In this document: positions 16,763-27,191 of the stretch, one piece after another | Numbering within the stretch: the first letter of the stretch is position 1 | Layout of the letters: every line of letters starts with the position of its first letter | NCBI RefSeq assembly: GCF_019656335.1 | Contig: NZ_BPLZ01000005.1 | Span: 124,001 to 188,000 of the forward strand | DNA from: Pseudomonas sp. NCCP-436 | GTDB taxonomy: Bacteria; Pseudomonadota; Gammaproteobacteria; Pseudomonadales; Pseudomonadaceae | Reading direction: 5' to 3' | Length of the DNA: 64,000 nucleotides | Position numbers and translations under genes: made by a program | The notes under the pieces: generated by a model | The model's database searches: none | The model's input: only the letters and a program-made list of their open reading frames with translations | What the model was told of the DNA's origin: nothing

Positions 16763-17653
16763 ATGCACCTAATCTCCGCTTCCTTCTTGCGAAGCCTGCG
16801 CATCCTGCTCAGTGGTTTTGCTCAGGTTTTCCTGCAACAACATCCGGGCTGCGGCCTGCTGGTGCTACTCGCCCTCCTCATTGGCACGCCCGAACTGATA
16901 CCTGGTGCTCTGCTTGGCGGACTGGCATCGCAGCTAACGGCACGTCTGCGCGGTTGCCCGGAAGCGGATCTGAACATCGGCCTGTATGGTTACAACGGTG
17001 TACTACTGGGCCTGCTGCTGAGTTTGAAGCTGCCAGCTACGCCGCTATTAGCGCTGCTTATCGTGCTGCTGGCCGGACTCTCCAGCCTGCTGCTGATGCC
17101 CTGGATGCAGCGGATGCGCCAACGAGGCTGGCCACCCGCCTTTACCCTCCCTTATGTCACCCTGAGCTGGCTGGCACTGGCGCTTTACGCACCTGCGACG
17201 CCAGCTATTGCACTTCCCGCTCCAGTAGATATGGATGCTCTGCAAGCATTGCTGGCGATCCTTCGGGGAGTGGCTCAGGTGGTATTTCTCGATTCTGCCG
17301 CTGCCGGCTTCTGCCTGCTGCTGGCCCTGCTGCTGGCGGACTGGCGCGCCGCGCTCTGGGCAGTGCTCGGCTCCAGCGTCGGCCTTGTCCTGGCGCTGCT
17401 GCTGGTCGGTTCAACGGCTGACACCCTCGCCGGGATATACGGCTACAACCCGGTGCTGGCAGCCATTGCTCTAGCCCAGGTACACCGTAGCCCGCTACTG
17501 CCAGTACTCGGCATACTGCTGGCCGTGCTGCTGCAGCCGATTTTTCCCGCCCTGGGCATGCTGCCATTGAGCATGCCATTCATCCTCGCCTGCTGGCTGG
17601 TCAGAGCCGGCACACAAAGCTGGCAAAGAGCGCTTCACAGTTGCGACAGGTAA
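16763..17653 (+). CDS. utp: Urea transporter (UT family)
   Basis: This inner-membrane urea channel has 296 residues and about ten hydrophobic helices in two homologous halves. The paired signatures LYGYNGVLLGLLL and IYGYNPVLAAIAL mark the two halves of the UT fold. The start used is ATG 16763; its ribosome site (GAGGG) is rather distant, and upstream codons remain open. Urea is released by allantoate and ureidoglycolate breakdown, so a urea channel beside this cluster fits either export of surplus or uptake as a nitrogen source. Confidence 0.88.
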   Translation: MHLISASFLRSLRILLSGFAQVFLQQHPGCGLLVLLALLIGTPELIPGALLGGLASQLTARLRGCPEADLNIGLYGYNGVLLGLLLSLKLPATPLLALLIVLLAGLSSLLLMPWMQRMRQRGWPPAFTLPYVTLSWLALALYAPATPAIALPAPVDMDALQALLAILRGVAQVVFLDSAAAGFCLLLALLLADWRAALWAVLGSSVGLVLALLLVGSTADTLAGIYGYNPVLAAIALAQVHRSPLLPVLGILLAVLLQPIFPALGMLPLSMPFILACWLVRAGTQSWQRALHSCDR

Positions 17654-17700
17654 CTGGCAACTCCGCGGCTGGAATTCTTCCAGGCAGTTGAGTGAGAGTG

Positions 17701-18024
17701 TCAGCGACTGAGGTAGTGGCGATACAGTCCGGGCGGCACGCCGGTACTGTCGATGGACCGCCAGGGGCCACCTGGTCGCGGCGACCAGCTCCAGCCCCCG
17801 TCATAACGGTAAAAGACGCGCTCACGGTAGTAGAGATCGCTTACACCCTCCACTACGTAGACGCCCAATGCCGGATTCCAATGGCTCTTTACTGCAGGTG
17901 GTGGGGCATAACGCGGGTGCGTGCGTTGCACCGCGGGAGGCTCGGTCTGCGGCGCACCTGGCGGCTGCAGCACGCAACCGCCCAGGGCAAGACCCAAGGT
18001 GACGAGTAGCGCCAGGCACCTCAT
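17701..18024 (-). CDS. Small lipoprotein of unknown function at the end of the ccm operon
   Basis: The 107-residue protein has a lipoprotein signal ([17 protein letters not shown], lipobox LGGC with Cys17), a Pro-rich stretch, and a C-terminal half rich in Tyr/Trp ([35 protein letters not shown]). Its start overlaps the ccmI stop by ATGA, so it is translated from the ccm message. I do not recognise a defined function. The aromatic C-terminal module resembles short envelope-protein repeats seen in other proteobacterial lipoproteins. Confidence 0.8.
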   Translation of the reverse strand: MRCLALLVTLGLALGGCVLQPPGAPQTEPPAVQRTHPRYAPPPAVKSHWNPALGVYVVEGVSDLYYRERVFYRYDGGWSWSPRPGGPWRSIDSTGVPPGLYRHYLSR

Positions 18025-19235
18025 CGGGACTCCTGATCCGCGCTGTCGATCAACAACGTCTGAACTTCACCGGCGCTGGTGGAAACCGGACCAAGCTGGC
18101 CAATCCACTCACCCTTGATAGCGTTGCCTTCGCGGGAAACCCGGGCCACCAGTTGTACCTGCTCGAACAGTGACAGCTTGGGCTCCGGCATCATCGCGTC
18201 AACGTCGGAAAGGCTGACCTGAACCGGCAGGTCCGAAACCTTCAGACGCTTGACTGCCAGCGGCATCGGCGGGCCGCTGAGCGCACGGGCAAAGATGAAT
18301 ACGCTATCGTCCGGCAGCACCTGCGCCTGCACTTCAGGCGCCAGTGATACGCTGACCTCCAGCACCTGCCGAGCCGTACCCTCTGCTGCAACAGCCGCAC
18401 CCGACTGCTCACCTTCACCAATCTGCTGACGGGCACGCTCAATGCCGCTGGCAATAGCCTGTCGCGACGGATCCTGCTCCGGCAAAACCGCCACCAGGCG
18501 TTCCCAGTAACTCACCGCATCGGCAAAGCGCTGGCTTTCATAGGCAGCGATGCCGAGCAGGCCAAGGCTGGTGACCTCCTGCGGATCGGCCTGCAGGGCT
18601 TCGTCAGTCAGCGCCTGCAACTGCTCGCTCCACTGCTTGTCGCCGGCGAAATAAAGCGCCTGAGCCCACTGGCCAAGCAACTCCGGCGCACGACCGGCAA
18701 TATTGACCGCCTGCTCGAAGGCTTTGGCGGCATCGCCAGCGCGCTCCTGGGCCATGTAGGTACGACCGAGGAAATACCAGGCCTCGGCCGACTGGGGCTG
18801 CTCGCGAACGCTCTGCTCCAGCCGGGAAGTCATTTCCTCGATGCTCTGTGGTTGACGGCTGGCCAGTTCACGGGCCTGATCGAGCTGATCCAGTGCGCCC
18901 CAGTGCAGGTACAGCACCACTCCAAGCACCGGCACCAGCAAGGCGCAGGCCAGCGGAACAGCGCCACCCAGCGTACTGCTGCGGAGCTGCACACCTTCAG
19001 TATCAGCCAGCAGTTCACGAGCGGCTTCAGCACGACCGGCCTCCAGTTGCGCCTCGTCAAGCACACCCGCCTGGCGCTGGGCTTCCAGCTCCTGCAAACG
19101 CTCCTGATACAGGGTGACATTGAGCGCGGTACGGTCTTCCTCGGCCTGCCGCTTGCGCGTGCGCAGAGCCGGAATCAGCAGAAATGCCAGGGCTGTGAGC
19201 AGCAGCAGCCCGGCCGGTAGCCAGAAATCGATCAT
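18021..19235 (-). CDS. ccmI: Cytochrome c maturation protein CcmI (CycH)
   Basis: This apocytochrome chaperone hands apo-c-type cytochromes to the CcmF/H ligase. In 404 residues it has two N-terminal membrane helices ([19 protein letters not shown] near 6-24 and [16 protein letters not shown] near 95-110), a coiled segment between them, and a periplasmic TPR region from about 130 to 270 ([20 protein letters not shown] and following). It overlaps ccmH and the lipoprotein gene by 4 bases each. Confidence 0.93.
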   Translation of the reverse strand: MIDFWLPAGLLLLTALAFLLIPALRTRKRQAEEDRTALNVTLYQERLQELEAQRQAGVLDEAQLEAGRAEAARELLADTEGVQLRSSTLGGAVPLACALLVPVLGVVLYLHWGALDQLDQARELASRQPQSIEEMTSRLEQSVREQPQSAEAWYFLGRTYMAQERAGDAAKAFEQAVNIAGRAPELLGQWAQALYFAGDKQWSEQLQALTDEALQADPQEVTSLGLLGIAAYESQRFADAVSYWERLVAVLPEQDPSRQAIASGIERARQQIGEGEQSGAAVAAEGTARQVLEVSVSLAPEVQAQVLPDDSVFIFARALSGPPMPLAVKRLKVSDLPVQVSLSDVDAMMPEPKLSLFEQVQLVARVSREGNAIKGEWIGQLGPVSTSAGEVQTLLIDSADQESR

Positions 19236-19720
19236 GAGTCTTTCTTATCCTGGGAGGCCTGTTGCAGCAAAGCAGCAAGACGCTGCTGCTCATCGGTAGA
19301 AAGGGTGGCGGCAGTACGGGCCTGTTGCTGACCACGACGACGCAGCAGGATGACGCCGAGCACACCGAAGCCGATCAGCAACAAACCGGCCGGGCCATAC
19401 CAGAGCAGCAGGGTGCGACTGGTCAACGGCGGCTTATAGAGCACGAAATCGCCATAGCGCGAGACCAGGAAATCGATGATCTCCTCGTTGCTCTTGCCCT
19501 CCTCCAGCATGCGATAGATCTCACTACGCAAATCCATGGCGATCGGCGCATCGGAGTCAGCAATATTCTGGTTTTGGCACTTCGGGCAACGCAGCTCCTC
19601 GATCAGGCTGCGATAGCGCTGGCGCTCCGCCTCGCTGGAAAATTCGAAGGTGTCGATGGCGGCATGGGCTCCGGCAAACAAACCCAGCGCCAGCGCGGCG
19701 CCGGCTAGCAGACGTTTCAT
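19232..19720 (-). CDS. ccmH: Cytochrome c maturation thiol oxidoreductase CcmH (CycL/Ccl2 type)
   Basis: It keeps apocytochrome haem-binding cysteines reduced for ligation. The 162-residue protein has a signal peptide, the conserved [19 protein letters not shown] (redox Cys45 and Cys48), and a C-terminal membrane helix ([19 protein letters not shown]) with a short charged tail. It is the short CcmH form, with the TPR part supplied separately by CcmI, as usual in Pseudomonas. Confidence 0.95.
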   Translation of the reverse strand: MKRLLAGAALALGLFAGAHAAIDTFEFSSEAERQRYRSLIEELRCPKCQNQNIADSDAPIAMDLRSEIYRMLEEGKSNEEIIDFLVSRYGDFVLYKPPLTSRTLLLWYGPAGLLLIGFGVLGVILLRRRGQQQARTAATLSTDEQQRLAALLQQASQDKKDS

Positions 19721-20256
19721 GGCGTCACCTCGTCCACCAGCGACTGGTAGATCGGCGCCAGTTGCTCGCGCCAGATGCGCTCGTCGATGGTTCCGACGAA
19801 TTTGTGGCGGATGATCCCTTGGGCGTCGATAAAGAAGGTCTCCGGCGCGCCGTAGACGCCCAGATCCAGGCCCAGGCTGCCCTTGGCATCCTCGATGTTG
19901 AGCTGGTAGGGGTTATGCAGCTCACGCAGCCATTTCTGCGCCGAGTCACGCTGATCCTTGTAATTGACGCCGTAGATCAGCACGCCGGCCTCGGCCAGTT
20001 TGTTCAATACCGGGTGCTCGTAGCGACACGACGGACACCAGGTCGCCCAGACATTGACCAGCGCCGGCCGCCCCTTGAGATCGGCCTCGCTGATAGTGCC
20101 TCCTGGCTCGTCCAGCGACGGCAGGCTAAACGCCGGGAACGGCTTGCCGATCAACGCCGAGGGCAGCTCGGAAGGATCGAGGAACAGGCCGCGATAGAGA
20201 AATACCGCAATGGCCAGAAAGGCCAGCAGTGGCAACAGCAGCAACAGACGTCTCAT
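19717..20256 (-). CDS. ccmG: Thiol:disulfide interchange protein CcmG (DsbE)
   Basis: This membrane-anchored, periplasmic thioredoxin-like reductant serves CcmH and apocytochromes. The 179-residue protein has an N-terminal anchor (LLLLLPLLAFLAIAVFLYRG), the catalytic NVWATWCPSCRYEHP (Cys74-Pro-Ser-Cys77), and the family features GVNYKDQRDSAQKWL and GAPETFFIDAQG with the cis-proline loop. It overlaps ccmF and ccmH by 4 bases. Confidence 0.95.
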   Translation of the reverse strand: MRRLLLLLPLLAFLAIAVFLYRGLFLDPSELPSALIGKPFPAFSLPSLDEPGGTISEADLKGRPALVNVWATWCPSCRYEHPVLNKLAEAGVLIYGVNYKDQRDSAQKWLRELHNPYQLNIEDAKGSLGLDLGVYGAPETFFIDAQGIIRHKFVGTIDERIWREQLAPIYQSLVDEVTP

Positions 20257-22226
20257 GCATTGGCCTCCTGCATTCCCAGCGCCTCGCGCACACGGGTTCT
20301 GACCTTGATCCGATAGCGTTTATCCGCTGCTGCCAGCAGGCCACCCAGAGCCATCAGCAAACCGCCGAGCCAGATCCAGCGAACGAACGGCTTGATATGG
20401 ATCCGCACAGCCCAGGCGCCCTGCTCCAGAGGCTCGCCAAGAGCGACGAACAGATCGCGAGTGAAGCCGGCGTCAATACCTGCCTCGGTCATGGTGGCCT
20501 GCTGCACGGTGTACAGGCGCTTCTCCGGGTGTAGTACCTTGATCTGCCGCTCGCCATCGAAGACTCGCACCGTGCCCCGATCCGAAATGAAGTTGGGGCC
20601 TTCATAGTGCGCTGCGCCATCGAACTGGAAGCGGTAGCCAGCCAGCTCAACCGAATCGCCGGGAGCCATACGCAGATCGCGTTCATAGCTGCCCAGACTG
20701 GTCAACACCACACCCAGCGCACAAACTGCAAAGCCCAGGTGCGCCAACTGCATGCCCCAGTAGCTGCGGCTAAGGCCCGGCAGCCCCTTGAGCAGGCCCT
20801 TATGACGGGTCTTGTCCAGGATATCGCGCCCTCCGGCCAGCACCACCCACAGCGCCAGCAGACACACCGCCAGCACGGCCCAGTGGAAATCGCCATGAAC
20901 GAAGGTCGCCAACACCGCCAGCAGCACGCTGGTTACCAGCACCGGCGCCAGCATGCGCCCCAGCCAATTCAACGGGGTGTCCTTCCAGCGTACGATCACG
21001 CCGACGCTGATCACTGCCATCAGCAAGGCCATCAGCGGCACGAACAGTGCGTTGAAATAGGGTGGCCCGACCGACAGCTTGGCTCCGGTCAAGGCATCAA
21101 GCACCAGCGGGTAGAGCGTGCCGAGCAGGATCATCGCAGCCGCCACCACCAGCACGATGTTATTCACCAGCAGCAACGTCTCACGTGACCACAGGCCAAA
21201 ACCCACCTGACTCTTGACCACCGGCGCACGCAGGGCAAACAGCGCCAGTGAGCCACCGACCACGACCAACAGGAAGACCAGGATAAACACGCCACGCTCC
21301 GGATCAGAAGCGAAGGCATGCACTGAAGTGAGCACCCCGGAGCGCACCAGGAAGGTACCCAGCAGACTCAGGGAGAAGGCGGCAATGGCCAGCAACACGG
21401 TCCAGCTCTTGAACACACCGCGTTTTTCCGTCACCGCCAGTGAGTGGATCAGCGCCGTACCCACCAGCCAGGGCATGAACGAGGCGTTCTCCACCGGATC
21501 CCAGAACCACCAGCCGCCCCAGCCCAGCTCGTAGTAGGCCCACCAACTGCCCAGAGCGATGCCAATGCCGAGGAAGGCCCAGGCCACCACAGTCCAGGGA
21601 CGCGACCAGCGCGCCCAAGCAGCATCCAGCTTGCCGCCAAGCAGTGCGGCGATGGCGAAGGCGAAGGCTACCGAGAAACCGACATAGCCCATGTACAGCA
21701 TCGGCGGGTGGACGATCAGGCCGAAGTCCTGCAGCAACGGGTTGAGGTCACGGCCATCGGCTGGCGAATGCGGCAGCAGGCGCTCGAAAGGGTTGGAAGT
21801 GATGATCAGGAACAGCAGAAAACCAACGCTGATCATGCCCATCACCGCCAGCACCCGCGCCAGCATCTCTTCCGGCAAATGGCGCGAGAAGATCGACACG
21901 GCAAAGGTCCAGCCACCGAGAATCAGCGCCCAGAGCAAGAGCGAGCCCTCGTGCGCACCCCAGACTGCACTGAATTTGTAGTACCAGGGCAGTGCGCTGT
22001 TGGAGTTGGCAGCTACATAGGCAACCGAGAAATCATCAACCATGAAGGCATAGGTCAGACAGACAAAGGCCAGCAACAGGAAGCTGAACTGCCCCCAGAC
22101 CGCCGGCTGCGCCAGGCTCATCCATTGATGGTCGCCGCGCCAGGCTCCGATCAGCGGCAGCGTTGCCTGTACCAGACTCAGGCACAGCGCCAGGATCATC
22201 GCCAGGTGGCCGAGTTCAGGGATCAT
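20253..22226 (-). CDS. ccmF: Haem lyase CcmF
   Basis: This is the core integral-membrane subunit of the haem-apocytochrome ligase. It has 657 residues and about 15 membrane helices. The tryptophan-rich haem-handling motif appears as [20 protein letters not shown] with flanking conserved histidines (ALIHSLAV and others), and a large periplasmic loop precedes the last helix. The length matches the family. It is tightly packed with ccmE and ccmG. Confidence 0.96.
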   Translation of the reverse strand: MIPELGHLAMILALCLSLVQATLPLIGAWRGDHQWMSLAQPAVWGQFSFLLLAFVCLTYAFMVDDFSVAYVAANSNSALPWYYKFSAVWGAHEGSLLLWALILGGWTFAVSIFSRHLPEEMLARVLAVMGMISVGFLLFLIITSNPFERLLPHSPADGRDLNPLLQDFGLIVHPPMLYMGYVGFSVAFAFAIAALLGGKLDAAWARWSRPWTVVAWAFLGIGIALGSWWAYYELGWGGWWFWDPVENASFMPWLVGTALIHSLAVTEKRGVFKSWTVLLAIAAFSLSLLGTFLVRSGVLTSVHAFASDPERGVFILVFLLVVVGGSLALFALRAPVVKSQVGFGLWSRETLLLVNNIVLVVAAAMILLGTLYPLVLDALTGAKLSVGPPYFNALFVPLMALLMAVISVGVIVRWKDTPLNWLGRMLAPVLVTSVLLAVLATFVHGDFHWAVLAVCLLALWVVLAGGRDILDKTRHKGLLKGLPGLSRSYWGMQLAHLGFAVCALGVVLTSLGSYERDLRMAPGDSVELAGYRFQFDGAAHYEGPNFISDRGTVRVFDGERQIKVLHPEKRLYTVQQATMTEAGIDAGFTRDLFVALGEPLEQGAWAVRIHIKPFVRWIWLGGLLMALGGLLAAADKRYRIKVRTRVREALGMQEANA

Positions 22227-22699
22227 TGCGCACTCTCCCGCTTGGCTGCGGTAGCCGCATCGTGCTGCTGCTTCATGCCGCTCTGCTCCAGCGCCTGCAT
22301 TACCTCGGGCGGCATGTAGTTCTCGTCATGCTTGGCCAGCACCTCGTCGGCTTCAAGCACGCCGTCGGCATTAACCCGCCCCAGTGCAACGATGCCCTGC
22401 CCCTCTCGGAACAGGTCCGGCAGGATGCCTTGGTAGCGGATGGTCACGCCATGGGCACCGTCGGTGACCACGAAGTCCACTGCCAGCGAGTTGCTGGAGC
22501 GCTGCACCGAGCCCTCCTGCACCAGACCACCGGCGCGAATACGGGTATCCAGTGGTGCTTCACCGTTGGCTATCTGGGTCGGGGTGTAGAACAGGTTGAT
22601 ATTTTCTTGCAGGGCACTCAGGGCCAGTGCCACGGCGATGCTCACACCGCAAAGTATGGCCAGGACGACATACAGGCGCTTCTTGCGAACCGGATTCAC
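22223..22699 (-). CDS. ccmE: Haem chaperone CcmE
   Basis: It carries haem covalently from CcmC to CcmF. The product is 158 residues from GTG 22699: [20 protein letters not shown] anchors it in the membrane, followed by the OB-fold periplasmic domain with the haem-binding [12 protein letters not shown] (His124). I took the GTG because it overlaps the ccmD stop as GTGA and gives the family length; the frame itself is open far upstream. Confidence 0.94.
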   Translation of the reverse strand: MNPVRKKRLYVVLAILCGVSIAVALALSALQENINLFYTPTQIANGEAPLDTRIRAGGLVQEGSVQRSSNSLAVDFVVTDGAHGVTIRYQGILPDLFREGQGIVALGRVNADGVLEADEVLAKHDENYMPPEVMQALEQSGMKQQHDAATAAKRESAQ

Positions 22700-22872
22700 T
22701 TGGACTTCTCCCGGCGCATACGACGCGCCTCGTCTTGCAGGTAACGACGGCGGGCCAGAACCGGCAACGCCACATTCAACGCCAGCACCGTCAGGCTGAT
22801 GCCATAGGCGCTCCAGACGTAGACGCCATGTGTGCCCATGGCAAGGAACTCGGCAAAGGAGGAAAAGCTCAT
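22696..22872 (-). CDS. ccmD: Haem exporter accessory protein CcmD
   Basis: This single-span membrane peptide of 58 residues releases holo-CcmE from the CcmABC complex. [20 protein letters not shown] is the typical start, a helix [20 protein letters not shown] follows, and then a charged cytoplasmic tail rich in Arg/Lys. Both ends overlap the neighbours by 4 bases. Confidence 0.93.
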   Translation of the reverse strand: MSFSSFAEFLAMGTHGVYVWSAYGISLTVLALNVALPVLARRRYLQDEARRMRREKSK

Positions 22873-23624
22873 GCCCGCCCCTCCAGCAGCTTGCGCACTT
22901 CGGCCTGCACCCAGCTGCTGCGGGCCTCGCGCCGGAGTACCTCCAGGCGCATGCGGTAGAACAGCAGGGCAGCGAAGAAGCAGTAGAAACCAAGCACCGC
23001 AAGCAACAGCGGCAGCCACATTTCCACCGGCATCGCCGGTTTCTCGGTGATCTTGAAGGTGGCAGTCTGATGCAGCGAGTTCCACCACTCCACCGAGTAC
23101 TTGATGATCGGGATGTTGACCACGCCAACAATGGCCAGCACCGCACAGGCCTTTGCCGCGCTGTCACGATTGCTGATGGCGTTGCCCAAGGCAATTACGC
23201 CGAAATACAGAAACAGCAGGATCAGCATCGACGTCAGGCGGGCATCCCAGACCCAGTAGGTGCCCCAGGTTGGCTTGCCCCAAATGGCTCCGGTCAGCAG
23301 CGCGACAAAGGTCATCCAGGCACCGATCGGAGCGGCCTGCTGAACGGCGACATCGGCCAGCTTCATCTTCCACACCAGGCCGACCAGACCGGCGACGGCC
23401 AGCATGATGTAGATCGACTGCGCCAGGAAGGCGGCTGGAACATGGATATAGATGATGCGGAAGCTGTTGCCCTGCTGGTAGTCCGGCGGTGCGAAGGCCA
23501 GCCCCCAGACCAGTCCGGAGATGATCAGCAGCATGGCAGCGACACTGAGCCAGGGCAGCCAGCGGCCACTCATCTCATAGAACCACTTGGGCGAACCCCA
23601 TTTGTGAAACCACGTCCAGTTCAT
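22869..23624 (-). CDS. ccmC: Haem exporter / haem-transfer protein CcmC
   Basis: It attaches haem to CcmE. The 251-residue protein has six membrane helices, the WWD-type motif [18 protein letters not shown], and the two axial histidines in [13 protein letters not shown] and VEWWNSLHQ. It overlaps ccmD, while 68 bases separate it from ccmB, the only gap in the operon. Confidence 0.95.
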   Translation of the reverse strand: MNWTWFHKWGSPKWFYEMSGRWLPWLSVAAMLLIISGLVWGLAFAPPDYQQGNSFRIIYIHVPAAFLAQSIYIMLAVAGLVGLVWKMKLADVAVQQAAPIGAWMTFVALLTGAIWGKPTWGTYWVWDARLTSMLILLFLYFGVIALGNAISNRDSAAKACAVLAIVGVVNIPIIKYSVEWWNSLHQTATFKITEKPAMPVEMWLPLLLAVLGFYCFFAALLFYRMRLEVLRREARSSWVQAEVRKLLEGRA

Positions 23625-23692
23625 GCTCGACTCGTTATTCAGGCTCGATCCGGCAGCTGTCCGGCTCGGAAATCATTGGTCACGGTTCTTTC

Positions 23693-24364
23693 TTATTCGC
23701 CAACGCTGATGGTCAGACCGGCGGCGATAGCAAAGGGTGTCAGAGTCACCGCCAATGCGGTGAGGCTGGCCAGCCACAACAGGTGGCCGGCAGCCGGCAG
23801 TCCTTGCAGAGCCGCCTGCAATGCCCCACTGCCAAGAATCAGCACCGGGATGTACAGCGGCAAAATCAGCAGCGCCAGCAGCAGTCCGCCGCGCTTGAGC
23901 CCGACGGTGAGCGCGGCGCCTACAGCACCGAGCAAGCTCAGCACAGGCGTACCCAACAACAGGGACAGCAGCAGCACCGGCAGGCAGCGGCCCGGCAAAC
24001 CGAGCATTAGTGCCAGCAGAGGAGCCAGCAACACCAGCGCCAGCCCGCTAAACAGCCAGTGTGCCAGCACCTTGGCCGACACCAGAAGAGGCAGGGGGTG
24101 CGACGAAAGGACCCACTGTTCCAGCGAGCCATCTTCGAAATCACTGCGGAAAAGCCCGTCCAGCGAGAGCAGCACGGCCAACAGCGCCGCCACCCAGACC
24201 AGACCCGGCGAAAGGGTTTGCAACAATTGCGTCTCCGGCCCCACCGCCAGCGGAAACAGAGCAACGACTATGGCGAAGAACACCAGTGGATTGGCCAGAT
24301 CCGACGGACGGCGGGCCAACAGGCGCATCTCTCGCGCAAGCAGTTGTATGAATACATTGCTCAT
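23693..24364 (-). CDS. ccmB: Haem exporter membrane protein CcmB
   Basis: This membrane subunit pairs with the CcmA ATPase to drive release of haem-loaded CcmE. It has 223 residues with six hydrophobic helices. The N-terminal [20 protein letters not shown] and [20 protein letters not shown] are typical CcmB blocks. It overlaps ccmA by ATGA. Confidence 0.94.
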   Translation of the reverse strand: MSNVFIQLLAREMRLLARRPSDLANPLVFFAIVVALFPLAVGPETQLLQTLSPGLVWVAALLAVLLSLDGLFRSDFEDGSLEQWVLSSHPLPLLVSAKVLAHWLFSGLALVLLAPLLALMLGLPGRCLPVLLLSLLLGTPVLSLLGAVGAALTVGLKRGGLLLALLILPLYIPVLILGSGALQAALQGLPAAGHLLWLASLTALAVTLTPFAIAAGLTISVGE

Positions 24365-25005
24365 GCCGCGTACCGTCCCAGATCCAGATCCCGGTAGCTG
24401 GCAGGTCTGTGCTGCAGGCTGTGGTGGGTGGTCAGTACTACTACACCACCGCCCTCACAATGAGTGGCCAGATGTGCCTCAAGCTGCGCCACAGCGTTCT
24501 TGTCCAACGCGGTAAAGGGTTCGTCGAGCACCCACAACGGTGGTGTGTCATCCAGATACAGGCGCGCCAGAGCCACTCGGCGCTGCTGGCCGGCCGACAG
24601 GGTATGACAGGGAACATCCTCGAAACCACGCAGCCCAACGGCTTCCAGCGCTTTCCAGATGACCTCTCGGCTGGCCGGACGATGCAACGCACAGAGCCAG
24701 GCCAGGTTCTCCTCGGCAGTCAACAGCCCCTTGATGCCGGCAGCGTGGCCGATCCACAACAGACTGCGTGCCAGCTCGCTACGCTGCTCGGGCAAAGCCC
24801 GCCCATGCAAACGGATTTCACCGGAAGTCGGTTGCCGCAGACCGGCCAGCAAACGCAGCAGGCTGGTCTTGCCGCTGCCATTGGGGCCGCTGATCTGCAA
24901 CATCTCGCCAGGTTCCAGGGAAAAGGCCAGTTGCTCAAAGAGCACGCGCCAATCCCGCTCACAACTGAGCGCCACAGCTTCTAGGAAAGGAACGGAAGAG
25001 GTCAT
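24361..25005 (-). CDS. ccmA: Haem exporter ATP-binding protein CcmA
   Basis: This ABC ATPase of 214 residues belongs to the CcmABCD complex. Its Walker A is GPNGSGKTS (about 40-48), the signature is [14 protein letters not shown], Walker B is [12 protein letters not shown], and the switch histidine is in LTTHHS. It is the first gene of the ccm operon, divergent from the FliK-like gene across a 180-base spacer. Confidence 0.95.
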   Translation of the reverse strand: MTSSVPFLEAVALSCERDWRVLFEQLAFSLEPGEMLQISGPNGSGKTSLLRLLAGLRQPTSGEIRLHGRALPEQRSELARSLLWIGHAAGIKGLLTAEENLAWLCALHRPASREVIWKALEAVGLRGFEDVPCHTLSAGQQRRVALARLYLDDTPPLWVLDEPFTALDKNAVAQLEAHLATHCEGGGVVVLTTHHSLQHRPASYRDLDLGRYAA

Positions 25006-25021
25006 CGATACCTGGCTGGGT

Positions 25022-25048
25022 TAAAGTCGACGGAACCACGGCCGCTAT
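25022..25048 (+). promoter_or_regulatory. Candidate sigma-28 (FliA) promoter before the FliK-like gene
   Basis: TAAA (25022-25025), exactly 15 bases, then GCCGCTAT (25041-25048) compares with the consensus TAAA-N15-GCCGATAA, with two mismatches in the -10 element. It points towards the FliK-like gene 138 bases away. Confidence 0.4.
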
Positions 25049-25185
25049 ACTGAGGCGTGCCGGATTAACTGCGCAGCAACGGGGCGGCATTATACATGGC
25101 CTACTGCTGCCCCCGCAGTCAGCATTTTCGACAGGGTGTGAACGAGGCAGTAACGCTTCGGCCGGCCCCACTCGTACGAGACAAC

Positions 25186-26718
25186 ATGAGCGAAATCAGT
25201 AGCCCGCGTCCTGTTCCCGCCTCTGCCCCCGTCAGCCGTAGCAGCCCGACGGCCACTGAACTGGCCGTTCGTTTGCTGCAACCGCTGGAGGGCATGCTCA
25301 AACCGGGTGAAAGCGCCCGGGCCGAGGTGATTGCCGTACGCGAACAGGCACAGAGCTTCGAGCTGTTACTGCGTCTTACCCTACAGGGCGGTCGCCAGGC
25401 CACTCTCAGGGCCGAGAGCCTGCGTCCGCTGCTGCAAGGCAGCAACCTGACCCTTACCGCCCTATCCGACACCCGACTGAGCGTACAACTGCGTGCGACG
25501 GAGAATCCGCCACTAAACCGTCTTGATCTTGGCCAGGTACCTCCCGGCACCCTGCTACAGGGCAAAGTGATCAACAGTACACCTTTGCCGGCGGCCAATG
25601 CGAGTGCCGCCTACCGGGTGATGGTCAATCTGCTCAACACACCATTGGCCGGCAGTACCCTAGCTATCGACAGTCTCCAGGATCTCGCCATCGGCAGCCT
25701 GCTCAGCGCCCGAGTGCAGGACAGTCAGCAACTGGCCTTTCTGCCCCTGAGCAACCGCCTGGATCAACTGGCCCTAGCCCAACAACTGGCGGCCCAACAG
25801 AGCCGCCAGGGCTCGCTGGAAGGCTTGCTCAAGGGGATACAGAGCATGAACGGTGTCGACGAGGCCCTGCGCGGCAGCATCGACAGACTACTCGCAACTC
25901 TGCCGGACAGCGCCCAGCTCAGCACTGCCCGCGGGCTGGCCCAGGCACTTGAAGGCAGTGGGCTGTGGTTCGAAGCACGACTGCTGCAGGGGCAGACCAG
26001 CGCTCTTGCAGTTGATCTCAAAGCCAACCTGTTGCGCCTGATTGCCCAACTGACGGTACAGTTGCCTGGCGGCAACGCTGCCCTGGCCAGCCTGCAAAAT
26101 GCCTTTGGTCAAAACCTGCCGGGTCTTGCGCGGCAACTCTTTGGCCCACAGGCAGGCGGTACCTTGCGTCAACAAGCACTGACCTTTCCCCTGCCCTCAC
26201 GCCTGCTGCAGAACCTCGACGGCGAGGCTGACCTGGAAACCCTGCTCAAACTCGCCGCCGCCGCCATTTCGCGACTGCAGACTCACCAGTTGTCGAGCCT
26301 GGCTCAGACTCAGGTAGACGCCAACGGCAACCTGCTGACGACCTGGCAACTGGAGCTGCCGATGCGCCATCAGCTGGATCTCATCCCACTGCAGATAAAG
26401 CTGCAGCGCGAACAGCAAAAAGGTCGCGACGACAAGAGCGAGGAGCGGGACATGCTCTGGCGTATCGAACTGGCCTTTGACCTGCCACATCTTGGCCCGC
26501 TACAGGTACGCGCCCAATTGCTACGCGGCAGCCTGTCCAGCCAACTATGGGCCGAGCGCACTGACACCGTATCGCTGATCAACGCCGAACTGGAGAATCT
26601 GCGCGAGCGCCTGCGCTCTGCCGGACTGGAGGTAGGCGAACTGATCTGTAACCAGGGCATGCCCCCCCAAGGCCCACGCACCTCGCTTGAGCAGCGCTGG
26701 GTGGACGAAACCGCATGA
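25186..26718 (+). CDS. FliK-like hook-length-control domain protein
   Basis: The 510-residue protein is rich in Leu, Gln and Ala, with long low-complexity helical stretches. Its C-terminal part (about 420-500: LWRIELAFDLPHLGPLQVRA, then LWAERTDTVSLINAELENLR, RLRSAGLEVGELIC) resembles the FliK C-terminal domain that signals the export-gate switch. It is distinct from the standard fliK at 47174-48295. ATG 25186 was chosen because the preceding part of the frame lacks similarity and ribosome support. It overlaps the next gene, an isolated FlhB C-terminal domain, by 4 bases. A link to export-switch control is inferred from this pairing. Confidence 0.75.
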   Translation: MSEISSPRPVPASAPVSRSSPTATELAVRLLQPLEGMLKPGESARAEVIAVREQAQSFELLLRLTLQGGRQATLRAESLRPLLQGSNLTLTALSDTRLSVQLRATENPPLNRLDLGQVPPGTLLQGKVINSTPLPAANASAAYRVMVNLLNTPLAGSTLAIDSLQDLAIGSLLSARVQDSQQLAFLPLSNRLDQLALAQQLAAQQSRQGSLEGLLKGIQSMNGVDEALRGSIDRLLATLPDSAQLSTARGLAQALEGSGLWFEARLLQGQTSALAVDLKANLLRLIAQLTVQLPGGNAALASLQNAFGQNLPGLARQLFGPQAGGTLRQQALTFPLPSRLLQNLDGEADLETLLKLAAAAISRLQTHQLSSLAQTQVDANGNLLTTWQLELPMRHQLDLIPLQIKLQREQQKGRDDKSEERDMLWRIELAFDLPHLGPLQVRAQLLRGSLSSQLWAERTDTVSLINAELENLRERLRSAGLEVGELICNQGMPPQGPRTSLEQRWVDETA

Positions 26719-27059
26719 ACAGAAGAACAGAAAGCGCAGGTCGCCAAGCCATCGCCCTCAACTATGACGGACAGAATGCCCCTGTCCTCAGTGCTAAGGG
26801 TGACGACGAGCTGGCCGAGGCCATCCTCGCCATCGCTCGCGAGTACGAGGTGCCGATCTACGAAAATGCCGAGTTGGTGCGCCTGCTGGCTCGCCTGGAG
26901 CTGGGCGAGGCGATTCCCGAAGCGCTCTATCGCTGCATCGCCGAAATCATTGCCTTCGCCTGGTATCTGCAAGGCAAGGCACCGGCCGGATTTTCCGCTC
27001 AGCAGGCAGACTCCCAGACAGACGTAACTGCACTACCCCGCCTGCCCGGGCCGGAATAA
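26715..27059 (+). CDS. FlhB C-terminal-domain-like protein (FhlB type)
   Basis: The 114-residue soluble protein matches the cytoplasmic end of FlhB. AIALNYDGQNAPVLSAKG aligns with VALKYDPDKGGAPVLLAKGG of the FlhB in this window, and YEVPIYENAELVRLLAR, ELGEAIPEALYRCIAEIIAF follow its order. It begins just after where the NPTH self-cleavage site would be, so it imitates the cleaved C-terminal fragment. Such proteins are known to stand in for FlhB-CC in some bacteria. It is coupled to the FliK-like gene by ATGA. Confidence 0.8.
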   Translation: MNRRTESAGRQAIALNYDGQNAPVLSAKGDDELAEAILAIAREYEVPIYENAELVRLLARLELGEAIPEALYRCIAEIIAFAWYLQGKAPAGFSAQQADSQTDVTALPRLPGPE

Positions 27060-27191
27060 GGAGGAAAACCAGGCGCTGCAGGAAAAGTCGCCGAGCGAAA
27101 GCCTGGCAAGAATAAAACAGGTGAATAGACGCAGTTTAGTGCGCCAGACAAGTACTCCGAGCCTGTTTTTAGCCCCCTTTTCGGACACAGC

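Noticed and set aside
22830..24515. 561-codon plus-strand frame opposite ccmB/ccmC
   Set aside because: It is a low-complexity shadow of membrane-protein genes; the minus-strand genes are complete and coupled.
27114..27169. AAAACAGG/CCTGTTTT pair as a terminator after the FhlB-type gene
   Set aside because: The loop is about 40 bases with a weak AT-rich stem; not convincing as a rho-independent terminator.
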